From Paracoccaceae bacterium (GTDB taxonomy: Bacteria; Pseudomonadota; Alphaproteobacteria; Rhodobacterales; Rhodobacteraceae), in NCBI GenBank assembly GCA_022843025.1, contig JALHOL010000002.1, positions 372,001 through 436,000 of the forward strand: a stretch of DNA of 64,000 nucleotides. The letters run 5' to 3'. This document shows, piece by piece, positions 46,718 to 56,133 of the stretch (its first letter is position 1; every line of letters begins with the position of its first letter). A program made the translations under genes and the position numbers. The notes beneath the pieces are model-generated. The model was given only the letters and a program-made list of their open reading frames with translations, made no database searches and had not been told where the DNA came from.

Positions 46718-48139
46718 TTATCCAGCGTCCGCAGGGCTTTGGCCCAAAACCGCCGCCACGCGGGCCATGAAATCCTCACCCCGTTTTTCAAAGTTCGGAT
46801 ACTGGTCGAAACTCGCCGCCGCCGGCGCCAGCAGCACCACTTCGCCCGGTTCCGCCTCTTCCGCCGCCCGCGCCACCGCGCGCTCCATCGTCTCACAGAT
46901 CTCGTGCGGCAAGTCCCCGATCTGCAACGCAAAATCCCGCGCCGAATGTCCAATCAGATAGGCCTTCACCACCGATCCCAGCAGCGGCTCCAGGGCGGCG
47001 ATGCCACCCTCCTTGCCCATCCCCCCGGCAATCCAGCGTATCTTTTCAAAGGCTTGCAGCGCCTTGGCCGCCGAATCCACATTCGTGGCCTTGCTGTCAT
47101 TCACAAACCGCACGCCGCCGCGTTCCCCCACCAACTGGCTGCGATGCGGCAGCCCTGCAAAGGACCGCAGCGCCTTTTCAATCTCCTTCGGCCCCACCCC
47201 CAACGACCGGCAGGCAGCATAGGCTGCACAGGCGTTCTGGTGGTTATGTGCCCCGGGCAAGCCCTTGATTTCCCTCAGGTCCACGCTCGCCACCTGCCGC
47301 CCCTTGCGCCATTCCGACAGGAACCCCTTGCGCGCAAACACCGCCCAGCCGAACCCTTCCAGCTTGATCCCCGATGAAATCCGGATCACCCGGTCATCCT
47401 CTGGCCCCTCGGCCAGTTGGTTGGCCAGATACCGCCCCTCCACCTCATCCACGCCCACCACCGCCCGGTCCGGACCACCTTCGGAAAACAGCCGCCGCTT
47501 GGCCGCGAAATAGCCGCCCATGCCGTTGTGCCGGTCCAGATGGTCAGGGGAAAGGTTCGTGAAAACAGCAACATCCGGGGTCAACGCCCGCGCCAGTTCC
47601 GTCTGGTAGGATGATAGTTCCAACACCACCACCTCGCCCTCAACACCGGGATCAAGGTCCAGCACCCCCCGCCCGATATTGCCCGCCATCTGCACCGGGC
47701 GCCCGACCTCTTCAAGGATGTGATGGATCAGCGCAGTGGTCGTGGATTTCCCGTTCGACCCCGTCACCGTCACCACCCGCGGCACGGTGTCGAACCCGTC
47801 CCAATCCCGCGTGGCAAAGCTGCGAAAGAACAACCCGATGTCGTTGTCGACAGGAATCCCCGCCTCATAAGCCCGCCCGATGATCTTGTGCGGCGCAGGG
47901 TAAAGGCTTGGAATCCCAGGCGAAACCACCAGAACCGCCACCCCGTCCAATGCCCCGTGACGGCCCAGATCGGTCACCTCGAACCCCTCCGCCTCGGCCT
48001 TGGCGCGCGCCTCCGGGCTGTCATCCCACAGCAACAACTTCGCCCCGCCCGCCTGCAAGGCCCGCGCCGTGGCAAGGCCGGACCGCCCCAATCCCAGTAC
48101 CGCCACCTTGCGGCCCGCATATCCAACCACCGGGATCAT
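46718..48139 (-). CDS. murD: UDP-N-acetylmuramoylalanine--D-glutamate ligase
   Basis: Adds D-glutamate to UDP-MurNAc-L-Ala. The 473-residue protein has the N-terminal [17 protein letters not shown], the ATP loop [29 protein letters not shown] and the C-terminal [19 protein letters not shown] 48139 ([12 protein letters not shown]) has GGAGG upstream. It belongs to the division and wall cluster but is separated from ftsW by about 9.7 kb, holding the hydrolase and kdp operon; mraY does not flank it on the other side in this window. Confidence 0.97.
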   Translation of the reverse strand: MIPVVGYAGRKVAVLGLGRSGLATARALQAGGAKLLLWDDSPEARAKAEAEGFEVTDLGRHGALDGVAVLVVSPGIPSLYPAPHKIIGRAYEAGIPVDNDIGLFFRSFATRDWDGFDTVPRVVTVTGSNGKSTTTALIHHILEEVGRPVQMAGNIGRGVLDLDPGVEGEVVVLELSSYQTELARALTPDVAVFTNLSPDHLDRHNGMGGYFAAKRRLFSEGGPDRAVVGVDEVEGRYLANQLAEGPEDDRVIRISSGIKLEGFGWAVFARKGFLSEWRKGRQVASVDLREIKGLPGAHNHQNACAAYAACRSLGVGPKEIEKALRSFAGLPHRSQLVGERGGVRFVNDSKATNVDSAAKALQAFEKIRWIAGGMGKEGGIAALEPLLGSVVKAYLIGHSARDFALQIGDLPHEICETMERAVARAAEEAEPGEVVLLAPAAASFDQYPNFEKRGEDFMARVAAVLGQSPADAG

Positions 48140-48292
48140 CAGCAACCTCCTGCCTTGTCTGCCAGCCCAAGGGATAGGGGACACAGGGCAAAAGGGAAAG
48201 GCCCCCTTCCCACAGCGCAACGGGGGGTCAACGCCCCCCGGCCCGCTTCCCAAACCCTTGCAAAGGCTGACAATCCGGTGTCACCTCACCCC

Positions 48293-49492
48293 ATGGCCCA
48301 CCCAGCACCCCCCCGCTTCGCCACCCGGATGGACATGGTCCAACCCTCCGCCATCCGCGAATTGCTCGCCCTCGGGGCCGACCCGTCGATCATCTCTTTC
48401 GGCGGCGGCTATCCCGATGCCAGCCTCTTTCCCCGCGCCCAGTTGGAAGAGGTCTACCGCGATGCGATCCGCGATCCTTCTGGCGATCCGCTGCAATACG
48501 CCCCTTCCAACGGCCTGCCCAAACTCCGCGCGCAAATCGCCGCCCTGATGACTGATGACGGCACCCCCTGCGGCCCTGATGATGTGCTGGTCCTGCAAGG
48601 CTCCCAGCAAGGCCTTGATTTCGCAGCCAAGATGCTGGTCAACCCCGGCGAAGTGATCATCGTCGAAGACCCCACCTTCCTTGGCGCCCTCATCGCCTTT
48701 GCCCCCAGCCAGCCGCGCTATGCGCCCATCCCGGTCGATGCCGACGGTATGGATATGGATGTGCTGGAGGCGACCCTCGCCACCACCCCGCAGGCGCAGA
48801 TGATCTACACCGTCCCCGATTTCCAGAACCCCACCGGCGTGACCCTGTCGCTCGCCCGCCGCCACCGGTTGATCGACCTTGCCAACCGCCATGACCTGAC
48901 GGTGATTGAGGACACCCCCTATCGCCACATCCGCTTTGCGGGCGACACCCTGCCCACGCTGAAAAGCCTCGATACCCAAGGTCGCGTCATCCACCTTGGC
49001 AGTTTCTCGAAAATCCTCGTCCCCGCGATGCGCTTGGGCTGGGCGGTCGCCGCGCCGCATCTGCTTGAAAAGATGGGCCTACTGAAGGTCGCGTCCGACA
49101 CCCAGACCTCCACGCTCAACATGGCCGCAGCCAGCCTGTTTCTGGAACGGCATGACCTTCAGGCCCACATCGCCACCCTGCGCCATGCCTATCGCCGGAA
49201 GAAAGAGGTCATGCTCGACGCCATTCGCCTGCATTTCCCGCAAGAGGTGACAGTGACCGATCCCGAAGGTGGCCTCTTCACCTGGGCGCGCTTCCCCGAA
49301 GGCTTCGACGCCACGGCCTTTATGCGCGACCATGCCCTGCCACAGGCGCGGGTGGCCTATGTCCCCGGCGGCAGTTTCTTTGCCACCACGCCCCAAGCTA
49401 ACCACGCCCGCATCAACTTCTCCGCCCCGTCCGAGGATCGCATCCGTCAGGGGATCGAATCCCTCGGCCGTTGCCTGAAATCCCATATGTGA
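48293..49492 (+). CDS. PLP-dependent aminotransferase (LysN/2-aminoadipate type)
   Basis: A 399-residue fold-type I class I/II aminotransferase. It has the N-terminal ISFGGGYPDASLFP turn typical of the LysN/MocR-like branch, the aspartate ligand region TVPDFQNPTGVTLS, the pyridoxal lysine in GSFSKILVPAMRLGW and the arginine near NHARINFS. There is no helix-turn-helix domain, so it is an enzyme, not a MocR regulator. Substrates in this branch include 2-aminoadipate, aromatic and branched amino acids. It lies 11 bases upstream of an RraA-like gene, so the pair are probably one unit, divergent from murD. Confidence 0.88.
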   Translation: MAHPAPPRFATRMDMVQPSAIRELLALGADPSIISFGGGYPDASLFPRAQLEEVYRDAIRDPSGDPLQYAPSNGLPKLRAQIAALMTDDGTPCGPDDVLVLQGSQQGLDFAAKMLVNPGEVIIVEDPTFLGALIAFAPSQPRYAPIPVDADGMDMDVLEATLATTPQAQMIYTVPDFQNPTGVTLSLARRHRLIDLANRHDLTVIEDTPYRHIRFAGDTLPTLKSLDTQGRVIHLGSFSKILVPAMRLGWAVAAPHLLEKMGLLKVASDTQTSTLNMAAASLFLERHDLQAHIATLRHAYRRKKEVMLDAIRLHFPQEVTVTDPEGGLFTWARFPEGFDATAFMRDHALPQARVAYVPGGSFFATTPQANHARINFSAPSEDRIRQGIESLGRCLKSHM

Positions 49493-49503
49493 AAGCCCGC
49501 GCC

Positions 49504-50166
49504 ATGCCTGTCACGCTGCACCGCACCACGCTTCCCCCTGCGCCCGATCTTTCCGGTTGGGCCGATATCCCGGTCGCCGTCGCTGTCGACACCGTCCCCG
49601 GCGCGCGCCAGATCGACCCCGACATCCGCCCCTTGCGCCCGGCGGGCCGGCAGCCCCGGCTGATCGGCCGCGCCGTCACGGTAGATTGCGCCGCGCCGGA
49701 TTTCGGGGCCGTGCTCCATGCGCTTGATCTCATTGGCAAAGGCGAGGTGCTGGTCATTGCCGCCCGCGCCCATCGCGACCACGCCATGATCGGCGATATC
49801 CTGTCGGGCCATCTGCGCAACAAAGGCGTCGCAGGTGTGATCGTCGATGGTGCAGTGCGCGACACCGGAACCCTTGGCCAATGGGATGATTTCGCAGTCT
49901 TTTCCCGTCACATCACCCCCCGTGGCCCGACGGGCGCCGATCAGGGCGCGGTCATGGGCCCGGTCTCCTTTGGTGGCATCACCATAGACGCGGGCGATCT
50001 GATCCTTGGTGATGACGATGGCCTCGTCTGCCTGCCCCCTGCCGCATGGGAAGAAGGCCTCACCCCCGCCCGCGCCAAACTCGCTCTTGAGGATCGCTGG
50101 ACCGAAGCCCTCCGCACCGGCACCGCCACCGGAGCCTTCACCCTGCCCGCCCCGTTCCGCCGCTGA
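49504..50166 (+). CDS. RraA-like / HMG aldolase family protein
   Basis: A 220-residue protein of the RraA / 4-hydroxy-4-methyl-2-oxoglutarate aldolase family. It has the signature GDILSGHLRNKGVAGVIVDG followed by AVRDT, with the conserved Arg and Asp of the pyruvate- and metal-binding site, and GGITIDAGDLILGDDDGLV. Retention of these residues favours an aldolase or oxaloacetate decarboxylase activity over an RNase E inhibitor. The ATG at 49504 has no strong ribosome site. Pairing with an aminotransferase suggests catabolism of an amino acid through a 2-oxo acid; inference only. Confidence 0.85.
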   Translation: MPVTLHRTTLPPAPDLSGWADIPVAVAVDTVPGARQIDPDIRPLRPAGRQPRLIGRAVTVDCAAPDFGAVLHALDLIGKGEVLVIAARAHRDHAMIGDILSGHLRNKGVAGVIVDGAVRDTGTLGQWDDFAVFSRHITPRGPTGADQGAVMGPVSFGGITIDAGDLILGDDDGLVCLPPAAWEEGLTPARAKLALEDRWTEALRTGTATGAFTLPAPFRR

Positions 50167-50200
50167 CGATCCCAACGCAACTTCCCATGGAAGGAAATCC

Positions 50201-51277
50201 TCACCCTTCCAGCAACAGCGCCGTCCCGATCCCACCCGCCGCCGCAATCGCGGCCAGCCCCACGCCACGCCCCAGATCGGAAAACAGCCGCACCGCCAGC
50301 ACTGCGCCCGATGCCCCCACGGGATGCCCCCGCGCCAGCGCCCCGCCTCCAAGGTTCACCCGCGCCGGATCCAGCCCCGCGCCTTCGACACAGGCGATGG
50401 CCTGCACGGCATAGGCCTCTATCACCTCGGCCCGGTCCAGCGCCCCCGGCCGCAGCCCCGCCGCGCCCAGCACCTGCCCAATCGCCGCCACCGGGGCCAG
50501 CCCCGGCTCCCATGGCACCCCGCCCAGCGTCACCCCGCCTGCAATCCGCAAAGCCCGCGCCGCCCGCACCGCCACCCGCTCTGACACCACCAGAACCAGC
50601 GCCGCGCCATCCGCCGCCACCGCCGCATTGGCCGCTGTCACGCTGCCCGCCACCACCTTGGCCCGCGCCGCCAGAGCAGGCGTCAGATCGCGCGTGAACC
50701 CATCCCGCATTTCACCGCCGACACCAACGATCTCACCCGACAAATCCGCCGCCCGTGCCTTGCGATGGCTCTCCACCGCCCAGCCATCCTGCCGCTCCCG
50801 CGAAATCCCCAGCCGCAGGGCCAGCGCCGCCGCCGCCTCGGCCATGCCGGGGTCGCGGTCGGGCCAGGGGGTGAAGGGTGCCTCGTCATAGGCCGCCGCC
50901 GCCCCCGGCATCCGCCGCTCAGGGCGCTGGGAATAGCTCTCCACCCCGCCGGCCACCACCACCTCGGCCAGCCCGGCCATCACCATGCCCCGCGCGATCA
51001 GCACAGCATCCAGCCCGCCCGCACATTGCCGGTCGATGCTCAGCCCGGCCACCCGCTCGGGCAGGCCCGCCGCCAGCGCCACCCGCCGCGCAGGGTTCCC
51101 TCCGGGGCCCAGCACATTGGACAGCACGACCTCATCCACCTGATCCGCCGCGATCCCCGCCGCCTCCAGCAGCGCCCGCAGCACTGGCGCGGCCAGGTCC
51201 TCAAGGCTCAGCGCCCGAAACGCCCCGCCGCGCGGCATCACCGCCGTCCGCTTTGCCGCGATCACAAAGGCCTGCAT
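50201..51277 (-). CDS. Thiolase family protein lacking the second catalytic cysteine
   Basis: A 358-residue thiolase-fold protein (acetyl-CoA acyl/acetyltransferase family). The acylated cysteine is present (Cys85 in DRQCAGGL), as is the histidine motif GHPVGASG. The usual NEAFA is IEAYA, and the C-terminal CxGGG motif reads AAAGGIG, so the second cysteine is replaced by Ala345. Normal thiolases need both cysteines, so this is probably a modified thiolase or a condensing-type or degradative variant. GGAGG precedes ATG 51277. It follows the acyl-CoA ligase gene after 100 bases containing a repeat box. Confidence 0.85.
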   Translation of the reverse strand: MQAFVIAAKRTAVMPRGGAFRALSLEDLAAPVLRALLEAAGIAADQVDEVVLSNVLGPGGNPARRVALAAGLPERVAGLSIDRQCAGGLDAVLIARGMVMAGLAEVVVAGGVESYSQRPERRMPGAAAAYDEAPFTPWPDRDPGMAEAAAALALRLGISRERQDGWAVESHRKARAADLSGEIVGVGGEMRDGFTRDLTPALAARAKVVAGSVTAANAAVAADGAALVLVVSERVAVRAARALRIAGGVTLGGVPWEPGLAPVAAIGQVLGAAGLRPGALDRAEVIEAYAVQAIACVEGAGLDPARVNLGGGALARGHPVGASGAVLAVRLFSDLGRGVGLAAIAAAGGIGTALLLEG

Positions 51278-51310
51278 CCGCCCGCCCTCCAGCACGCGCA
51301 ACCGCCTGCC

Positions 51311-51333
51311 CATTCACCTTGGCCCAAATACCC
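51311..51333 (+). repeat. CACCTTGGCCCAAATACCC box, third copy
   Basis: CATTCACCTTGGCCCAAATA followed by CCC matches the two boxes at 13647 and 13783. Here it lies in the leader of the thiolase gene, 34 bases upstream of its start, between it and the upstream acyl-CoA ligase gene. Confidence 0.8.
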
Positions 51334-51377
51334 AAAAAACAGCGCCATCTGGCACACCGCCATGTAGTATGCGGCCC

Positions 51378-52616
51378 TCACAGCCCCACCTCCGCCGCCA
51401 GCCGCGTCAGATCGACCTTGCCCGAAGCTGTCTCGGGCCAAGTCTCGCGCCAGATCACCGCGCGCGGCATCTTCAGCGGCCCCAGCCGCGCCCGCGTCGC
51501 CCGCAGAATGGCCGCCTCCTGCGCCGGATCACCCTCCAACACCGCCACGATCACATGCCCCCGCATCCGGTCGGGTCGCGGCAGCACGACAGCCCGCCGC
51601 ACGCCCGGCAGGCCCGCCAGAAAGGCCTCGATCTCTTCGGGAAAGACGTTCTGATCCGCCACTGTCACCATTCGCCCGGCGCGCCCGGCCAGATGCAGCT
51701 CGCCCCGCTCCATCCAGCCCATCTCGCCCACGGACATCCAGCCCCGCCGCTTCAGCGGCGCCATCCCGCGTCGGTCGCCATAGCGCGCGCAGAGATAGGG
51801 CGACCTCACCCAGACCTCACCCAATCCCCCCGGTCCCAGCACCGTGCCATCAGCCCCGCGAACTTCCAGCCGCACGCCGGGATAGACGCGCCCCACCCCT
51901 TCTGCCGCTGATCCTTCGTCGGTCAGGGTCACGAAACTCGTCTCCGCCGCGCCATAGAATTCCCGCACCTCAAGCTTGGGCGACAATGCCGCCAGCGCGG
52001 CGCGCAGGGCAGGGTCCAGCTTTGACCCACCCACCAGCACCAGCGCCAGATCGGGCAATATCCCCGGCCCCTTTTCCACCAGCAACCGCAACTGTGCGGG
52101 CGTGGCATAGATCACCTGCACCCGCCGCTCTGCCAGCGCGCGATGCTGCGCATCCGGGCGCAGACCGGCCAACAGATGCACCTCTGCCCCCAGACAAGCC
52201 CCTTCCAACGCTCCATATAATGCAAGGGAATGGTCCATCCGGCCCAACACCGCAACCCGATGCCGCGGCACGATGCCGAACAAACGCGCATTCACCTCAA
52301 AACTCGCACACCAACTGCGCTGTGTCCGCCGGATGCGGCGCGGCACGCCGGTCGAGCCAGAGGTCAGCGTCTCGAACACCGGGCGTTTGCCCGCCTCAGG
52401 CGCAGGCAAGCCCCCTGCGCCAACCCGGAAAGGCAGACCCAACGCCCCCCGCGCCAGCGCTGATGACACCGCGACCCCGCAGGGGACATCGGCGATGACC
52501 ACTGCATCCCCAGCCGGCAGGCCCGTCACCTCTGCGCCATCGGGCCCGAAGATTCGCGTCGCCGGATGGCGGCAAAAGCGATCCGCGATCCCGGCCCCGC
52601 GCGCCACAGGGGTCAC
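51378..52616 (-). CDS. AMP-binding acyl-CoA synthetase-like protein
   Basis: A 412-residue ANL-superfamily adenylating enzyme, shorter than usual (most are 500-550), with the N-terminal domain reduced. Motifs are the P-loop TSGSTGVPRR (Arg in place of the usual Lys), YGAAETSF, the GRAGRMV hinge, and ASGKVD with the catalytic lysine. It should activate a carboxylic acid as acyl-AMP and pass it to CoA or a carrier. The start is a GTG at 52616 overlapping the aldolase stop as GTGA; anything longer would run through the aldolase. Substrate unknown. Confidence 0.83.
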   Translation of the reverse strand: MTPVARGAGIADRFCRHPATRIFGPDGAEVTGLPAGDAVVIADVPCGVAVSSALARGALGLPFRVGAGGLPAPEAGKRPVFETLTSGSTGVPRRIRRTQRSWCASFEVNARLFGIVPRHRVAVLGRMDHSLALYGALEGACLGAEVHLLAGLRPDAQHRALAERRVQVIYATPAQLRLLVEKGPGILPDLALVLVGGSKLDPALRAALAALSPKLEVREFYGAAETSFVTLTDEGSAAEGVGRVYPGVRLEVRGADGTVLGPGGLGEVWVRSPYLCARYGDRRGMAPLKRRGWMSVGEMGWMERGELHLAGRAGRMVTVADQNVFPEEIEAFLAGLPGVRRAVVLPRPDRMRGHVIVAVLEGDPAQEAAILRATRARLGPLKMPRAVIWRETWPETASGKVDLTRLAAEVGL

Positions 52617-53380
52617 TCCGGCCGGAACCGCGCCGACAACGCCCGCGCGCCCTGCGCCAGCAGCGCGATATCCATGCCGACGGCGGTAAAGGTGGTGCCC
52701 CAGCCAATGCAGGTCTGCGCGAAATCCGGGTCCAGCGTCAGGATGCCCGCAGGCTTGCCTGCCGCCACGATGGCCCGCACCGCCGCCTCGATCGCCGCCA
52801 CCACATCCGGGTGCCGCATATCGCCCACATGCCCCATGCTTGCCGCCAGATCGGCCGGTCCGATGAACAGCGCATCCACCCCGTCCACCGCCGCAATCTC
52901 GGGGATGCGCTCCAGCGCCTCGGCCGTTTCCACCTGCACGATCAGGCATAGCTCTTGCTCGGCCCGCTGGTGATAACCTGCCACCTGCCCGAACACGCTT
53001 GCCCGCGTCAGCCCCGCGACACCCCGGATGCCGCGCGGCGCATAGCGCATCGCCGCAACCGCCGCCCGCGCCTCATCGGCATTCTGCACATAGGGGATCA
53101 GCAGGGTCTGCGCGCCCAGATCCAGCAGACGCTTGATCAGCACCACATCATTCGACGCCGGCCGCACCACGGCTTGCGTGCGATAGGGCGCCATCGCCTG
53201 CATCATCGCCAGCGTGTCGGGAACATCCGTGACCGAATGTTCCGTGTCGATCACCACCCAGTCGAACCCGCAGGTCGCCAGCAGTTCCGCCACCACCGTA
53301 CCGGGCATGGAATTCCACAGCCCGATCTGTTGCCGCCCATCCTTAAGCCCGCGTTTGAAACGGTTCACAGGCAACATCAT
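52613..53380 (-). CDS. HpcH/HpaI family 2-oxo-3-deoxy-type aldolase
   Basis: A 255-residue class II (metal-dependent) pyruvate aldolase of the HpcH/HpaI family. It has [18 protein letters not shown], the metal ligands in [11 protein letters not shown] and [12 protein letters not shown]. Relatives cleave 4-hydroxy-2-oxoheptanedioate or 2-keto-3-deoxy sugar acids. ATG 53380 overlaps the aroQ stop as ATGA, and the stop overlaps the next gene as GTGA. Translational coupling on both sides marks it as part of one operon with aroQ and the acyl-CoA ligase. Confidence 0.88.
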   Translation of the reverse strand: MMLPVNRFKRGLKDGRQQIGLWNSMPGTVVAELLATCGFDWVVIDTEHSVTDVPDTLAMMQAMAPYRTQAVVRPASNDVVLIKRLLDLGAQTLLIPYVQNADEARAAVAAMRYAPRGIRGVAGLTRASVFGQVAGYHQRAEQELCLIVQVETAEALERIPEIAAVDGVDALFIGPADLAASMGHVGDMRHPDVVAAIEAAVRAIVAAGKPAGILTLDPDFAQTCIGWGTTFTAVGMDIALLAQGARALSARFRPE

Positions 53381-53817
53381 GCCGTCACCAGCGTCTTGAT
53401 CCGCCGCAACGCCAGCAGATACCCCTCGACCCCGCATCCCGCGATCACGCCCTCGGCGCGCAGCGAGACATAGGAATGATGCCGGAACGCCTCGCGCTTG
53501 TGGATGTTCGAGATATGCACTTCGATCACCGGCCCGTCGAACGCGTTCAGCGCATCCAGAATGGCGATGGAGGTATGCGTCAGCGCCCCGGGATTGATGA
53601 TCACCCCCGCCCCTTCCACCCGCGCCTGATGAATCCAGTCGATGATCTGGCCTTCATGGTTTGACTGATGAAACCGGATCGTCAGGCCCAGCTCTTCGGC
53701 CAGCGACGCACAATCCTCGGCCACATCTTCCAGCGTCGCACGGCCATAGATTTCAGGCTGTCGCAACCCCAGCAAGTTCAGATTGGGACCGTTGAGGATG
53801 TAGATGGGCTTTGCCAC
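53377..53817 (-). CDS. aroQ: Type II 3-dehydroquinate dehydratase
   Basis: Dodecameric dehydratase making 3-dehydroshikimate in the shikimate or quinate pathway. The 146-residue protein has [18 protein letters not shown] with the catalytic Arg and Tyr, [24 protein letters not shown] and [18 protein letters not shown]. The start is GTG 53817, with AGGAG upstream. It heads an operon with the aldolase and acyl-CoA ligase. In shikimate biosynthesis type I is the alternative; type II is also used in quinate catabolism, so context leaves both roles open. Confidence 0.96.
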   Translation of the reverse strand: MAKPIYILNGPNLNLLGLRQPEIYGRATLEDVAEDCASLAEELGLTIRFHQSNHEGQIIDWIHQARVEGAGVIINPGALTHTSIAILDALNAFDGPVIEVHISNIHKREAFRHHSYVSLRAEGVIAGCGVEGYLLALRRIKTLVTA

Positions 53818-53983
53818 GGCTGCGGCTCCTTGGATGCGTTCACGCGGACGTTAATCGCGCCCAGCCCGGCCCGCAACCTTTGCCCGTGGCCGCATTCCAA
53901 AACCCGCTGTTATCTTGCGGCGCGGGCATACGCCCGCACGCCTTTTGTCTCGCCTGCGCGCCTGCGCGCTTGGCTCGGCTGAT

Positions 53984-54029
53984 GGGGGCGCTGCCCCCAA
54001 ACCCCCGGGGTATTTTGGCCAAGATGAAG
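53984..54029 (-). repeat. Box-plus-hairpin repeat in the aroQ-metF gap (inverted copy)
   Basis: The 53818-54182 stretch holds no gene. It contains GGGGGC-GCT-GCCCCC (53984-53998), then CCCCCGG and the box (minus-strand reading CTTCATCTTGGCCAAAATACC). This is the same element as at 37119 and 61171 but without the middle hairpin and turned around. Divergent use on either side: aroQ promoter (about 53830-53900) to one side, metF end to the other. Confidence 0.8.
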
Positions 54030-54182
54030 ACCATGCGCAGCGGTCTTAGCCAATAAAAATAGGCGCCCGCCCCCATCACGATCCATGGTCACCACCTGCG
54101 GGAGCCGTGCAGGTCGGCAATCTTGGATCAGGGTCGGACGCCCAGTTTGCCACTCCTCTGGGGACAGAGAAGTTTCGTCGTC

Positions 54183-55049
54183 TCAGGCCACTTTCTCCAG
54201 CGCCACATCCGGGGAAATCCCCAGCGCGCGGACGACGGCCTGTGTCAGATGCGGGCGGTTCAGCGTGTAGAAATGCAGATCCTCCACCCCGCCCTCGATC
54301 AGACGCGCACAGAGCGAGGTGCACTGCGTCAGCGCAAGCAATTCCTCGCGCCCGTCACGCGCCGCGATGCGGAACGCCTCATCCAGAGCGCCGGGTACTT
54401 GGGTTCCGCAGCGATGGGCAAATTTCTTCGCCCCGTCCCAGGACGTGATCGGCAGGATGCCCGGAATGATCGGCGCGTTGATCCCGGCCTTCACGCAGGC
54501 ATCGCGGAAGCGGAAGAACGTGTCGGCGCTGAAAAAGAACTGCGTGATCGCGCTGCTGGCACCCGCGTCGATCTTGCGCTTGAGCCAATCCACATCGGCA
54601 AAGCTGTCCTTGGCATCCGGGTGCGGTTCCGGATAGGCGCCCACGCGGATCTTGAATTTGCCCGTCTTGGCCAGCGCCTCGACCAGTTCCACGCTCGACG
54701 CAAAGCCGTCGGGATGCGCGGTGAAGCGCTGCGCCCCCTTGGGTGCATCGCCGCGCAGGGCCACGATCTCCGTCACGCCAGCCGCGGCGTAGCTTTCGGC
54801 AATCTCCAGCGTTTCACTGCGGGTCGCATCCACACAGGTCAGATGCGCCGCCACGTTCAGCCCGTAATTGCGGTGGATCGCTCCCACCGCCTCATGCGTC
54901 AGCTTGCGCGTTGTGCCGCCCGCGCCATAGGTGACCGACACAAAGTTCGGCCGCAGCGGGGCCAGAACCTGCACCGTCTCCCACAGCCGGAAAGACGCAT
55001 CCAGCGTCTGCGGCGGAAAGAATTCAAAGCTGATGCGCGGGGCGGTCAT
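54183..55049 (-). CDS. metF: 5,10-Methylenetetrahydrofolate reductase
   Basis: FAD enzyme reducing methylene-THF to 5-methyl-THF, the methyl donor for methionine synthase. The 288-residue TIM barrel has EFFPP, VSVTYGAGGTTR, VALRGDAPKG and the FAD-region QFFFSADTFFRF. Length matches bacterial MetF. AGGAG precedes the ATG. It is divergent from a LysR-type gene, and their shared 97-base spacer carries two inverted repeats that look like its operators. Confidence 0.97.
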   Translation of the reverse strand: MTAPRISFEFFPPQTLDASFRLWETVQVLAPLRPNFVSVTYGAGGTTRKLTHEAVGAIHRNYGLNVAAHLTCVDATRSETLEIAESYAAAGVTEIVALRGDAPKGAQRFTAHPDGFASSVELVEALAKTGKFKIRVGAYPEPHPDAKDSFADVDWLKRKIDAGASSAITQFFFSADTFFRFRDACVKAGINAPIIPGILPITSWDGAKKFAHRCGTQVPGALDEAFRIAARDGREELLALTQCTSLCARLIEGGVEDLHFYTLNRPHLTQAVVRALGISPDVALEKVA

Positions 55050-55077
55050 GGCACGAAACTCCTAATGTCTTGCCCTC

Positions 55078-55133
55078 TTGTCTCAGGAAACGTCATGTGA
55101 GACAAATTCATAATACTCATCATCAACATGAAT
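55078..55133. promoter_or_regulatory. Inverted-repeat operators between metF and its LysR regulator
   Basis: TTGTCTCA (55078-55085) and TGAGACAA (55098-55105) are perfect 8-base arms with a 12-base spacer. ATTCAT (55106-55111) and ATGAAT (55128-55133) are perfect arms with a 16-base spacer. LysR proteins bind such dyads between divergent genes; the second contains TGAA/TTCA halves as in MetR sites. Confidence 0.65.
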
Positions 55134-55146
55134 CCTGCGCATCATC

Positions 55147-56052
55147 ATGCATCTCGAATTCCGCCACCTTCGCACCATCCGCGCCATCCATCAGGCTGGC
55201 GGCCTCGCCCGTGCGGCCGATATCCTGAACATGACGCAATCCGCCTTGTCGCATCAGGTAAAGGGGTTGGAGGATCAGGCCGGGGTGGAGCTTTTCGTCC
55301 GCCGCTCCAAACCCATGCGCCTTTCGGCGGCGGGCATCCGGATGCTGAAACTCGCCGAACGCATCCTGCCCGAGATTGATGCGTTGGAAGAGGAATTCCG
55401 CGCCCTGAAATCCGGCAAAACGGGGCGGCTGCATATCGCCATCGAATGTCATGCCTGTTTCGATTGGCTGTTTCCCGTGCTGGAACAGTTCCGCCATGCC
55501 TGGCCCGATGTCGATGTCGATATCCGCGCGGGCCTTGCCTTTGACGCCATCCCCGCGCTGTTGCGCGAAGAGGTGGACCTTGTGATCTCTTCCGATCCCC
55601 TCCGCCTTGACGGGGTGATCTACAACCCGCTCTTCGACTACCACCCCACCTTCGTGGCCGCCAAGGACCACCCGCTTGCTGCGAAAGATTGGGTCGGGGC
55701 CGAGGATTTCCGCGACGAGGTGCTGATCACCTACCCCGTCAGCCGCGACAAACTGGATATCTTCACCGAATTGCTGACCCCGGCCAAAGTGGAACCCCGC
55801 GGCCAGCGCCCTGTGGAACTGACCGCCGTGATCCTGATGCTGGTCGGCTCCAACCGCGGCGTGGCCGTGCTGCCCGATTGGGTGCTGCGCGATGTGCGCA
55901 GCCATGCCGATTACATCACCCGCCCCCTCGGCCCCCGCACCATCACCCGCCGCCTCTACGCCGCCACGCGGGATGAGGACGCCGCCAAGCCCTTCATGGC
56001 GCATTTCCTGCGGCTGGGCCGGACCGAACCGGTGAAGTTGCAGCGCGGCTAG
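55147..56052 (+). CDS. metR: MetR-type LysR-family transcriptional regulator
   Basis: A 301-residue LysR regulator with an N-terminal winged helix-turn-helix (LRTIRAIHQAGGLARAADIL, then QSALSHQVKGLEDQAGVELF) and a periplasmic-binding-like effector domain (IECHACFDWLFPVLEQFRH). The ECHACFDWLxP start of the effector domain is MetR-like. With the divergent metF, this points to homocysteine-responsive control of methionine genes. The ATG at 55147 has weak spacing to a ribosome site. The metR name is by context and motif, not proof. Confidence 0.85.
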   Translation: MHLEFRHLRTIRAIHQAGGLARAADILNMTQSALSHQVKGLEDQAGVELFVRRSKPMRLSAAGIRMLKLAERILPEIDALEEEFRALKSGKTGRLHIAIECHACFDWLFPVLEQFRHAWPDVDVDIRAGLAFDAIPALLREEVDLVISSDPLRLDGVIYNPLFDYHPTFVAAKDHPLAAKDWVGAEDFRDEVLITYPVSRDKLDIFTELLTPAKVEPRGQRPVELTAVILMLVGSNRGVAVLPDWVLRDVRSHADYITRPLGPRTITRRLYAATRDEDAAKPFMAHFLRLGRTEPVKLQRG

Positions 56053-56133
56053 GCTGTTTTTAACGCGAATTCCCGGCGTACATCGCCCGCCATCTGCCAA
56101 GACAAGCCCACGCTGCCCGCACTGCGTCAGATA

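Noticed and set aside
52617..52949. N-terminal extension of the AMP-binding protein through the aldolase gene
   Set aside because: Gly/Arg-rich sequence in the shadow of the aldolase; the GTGA overlap gives the natural start.
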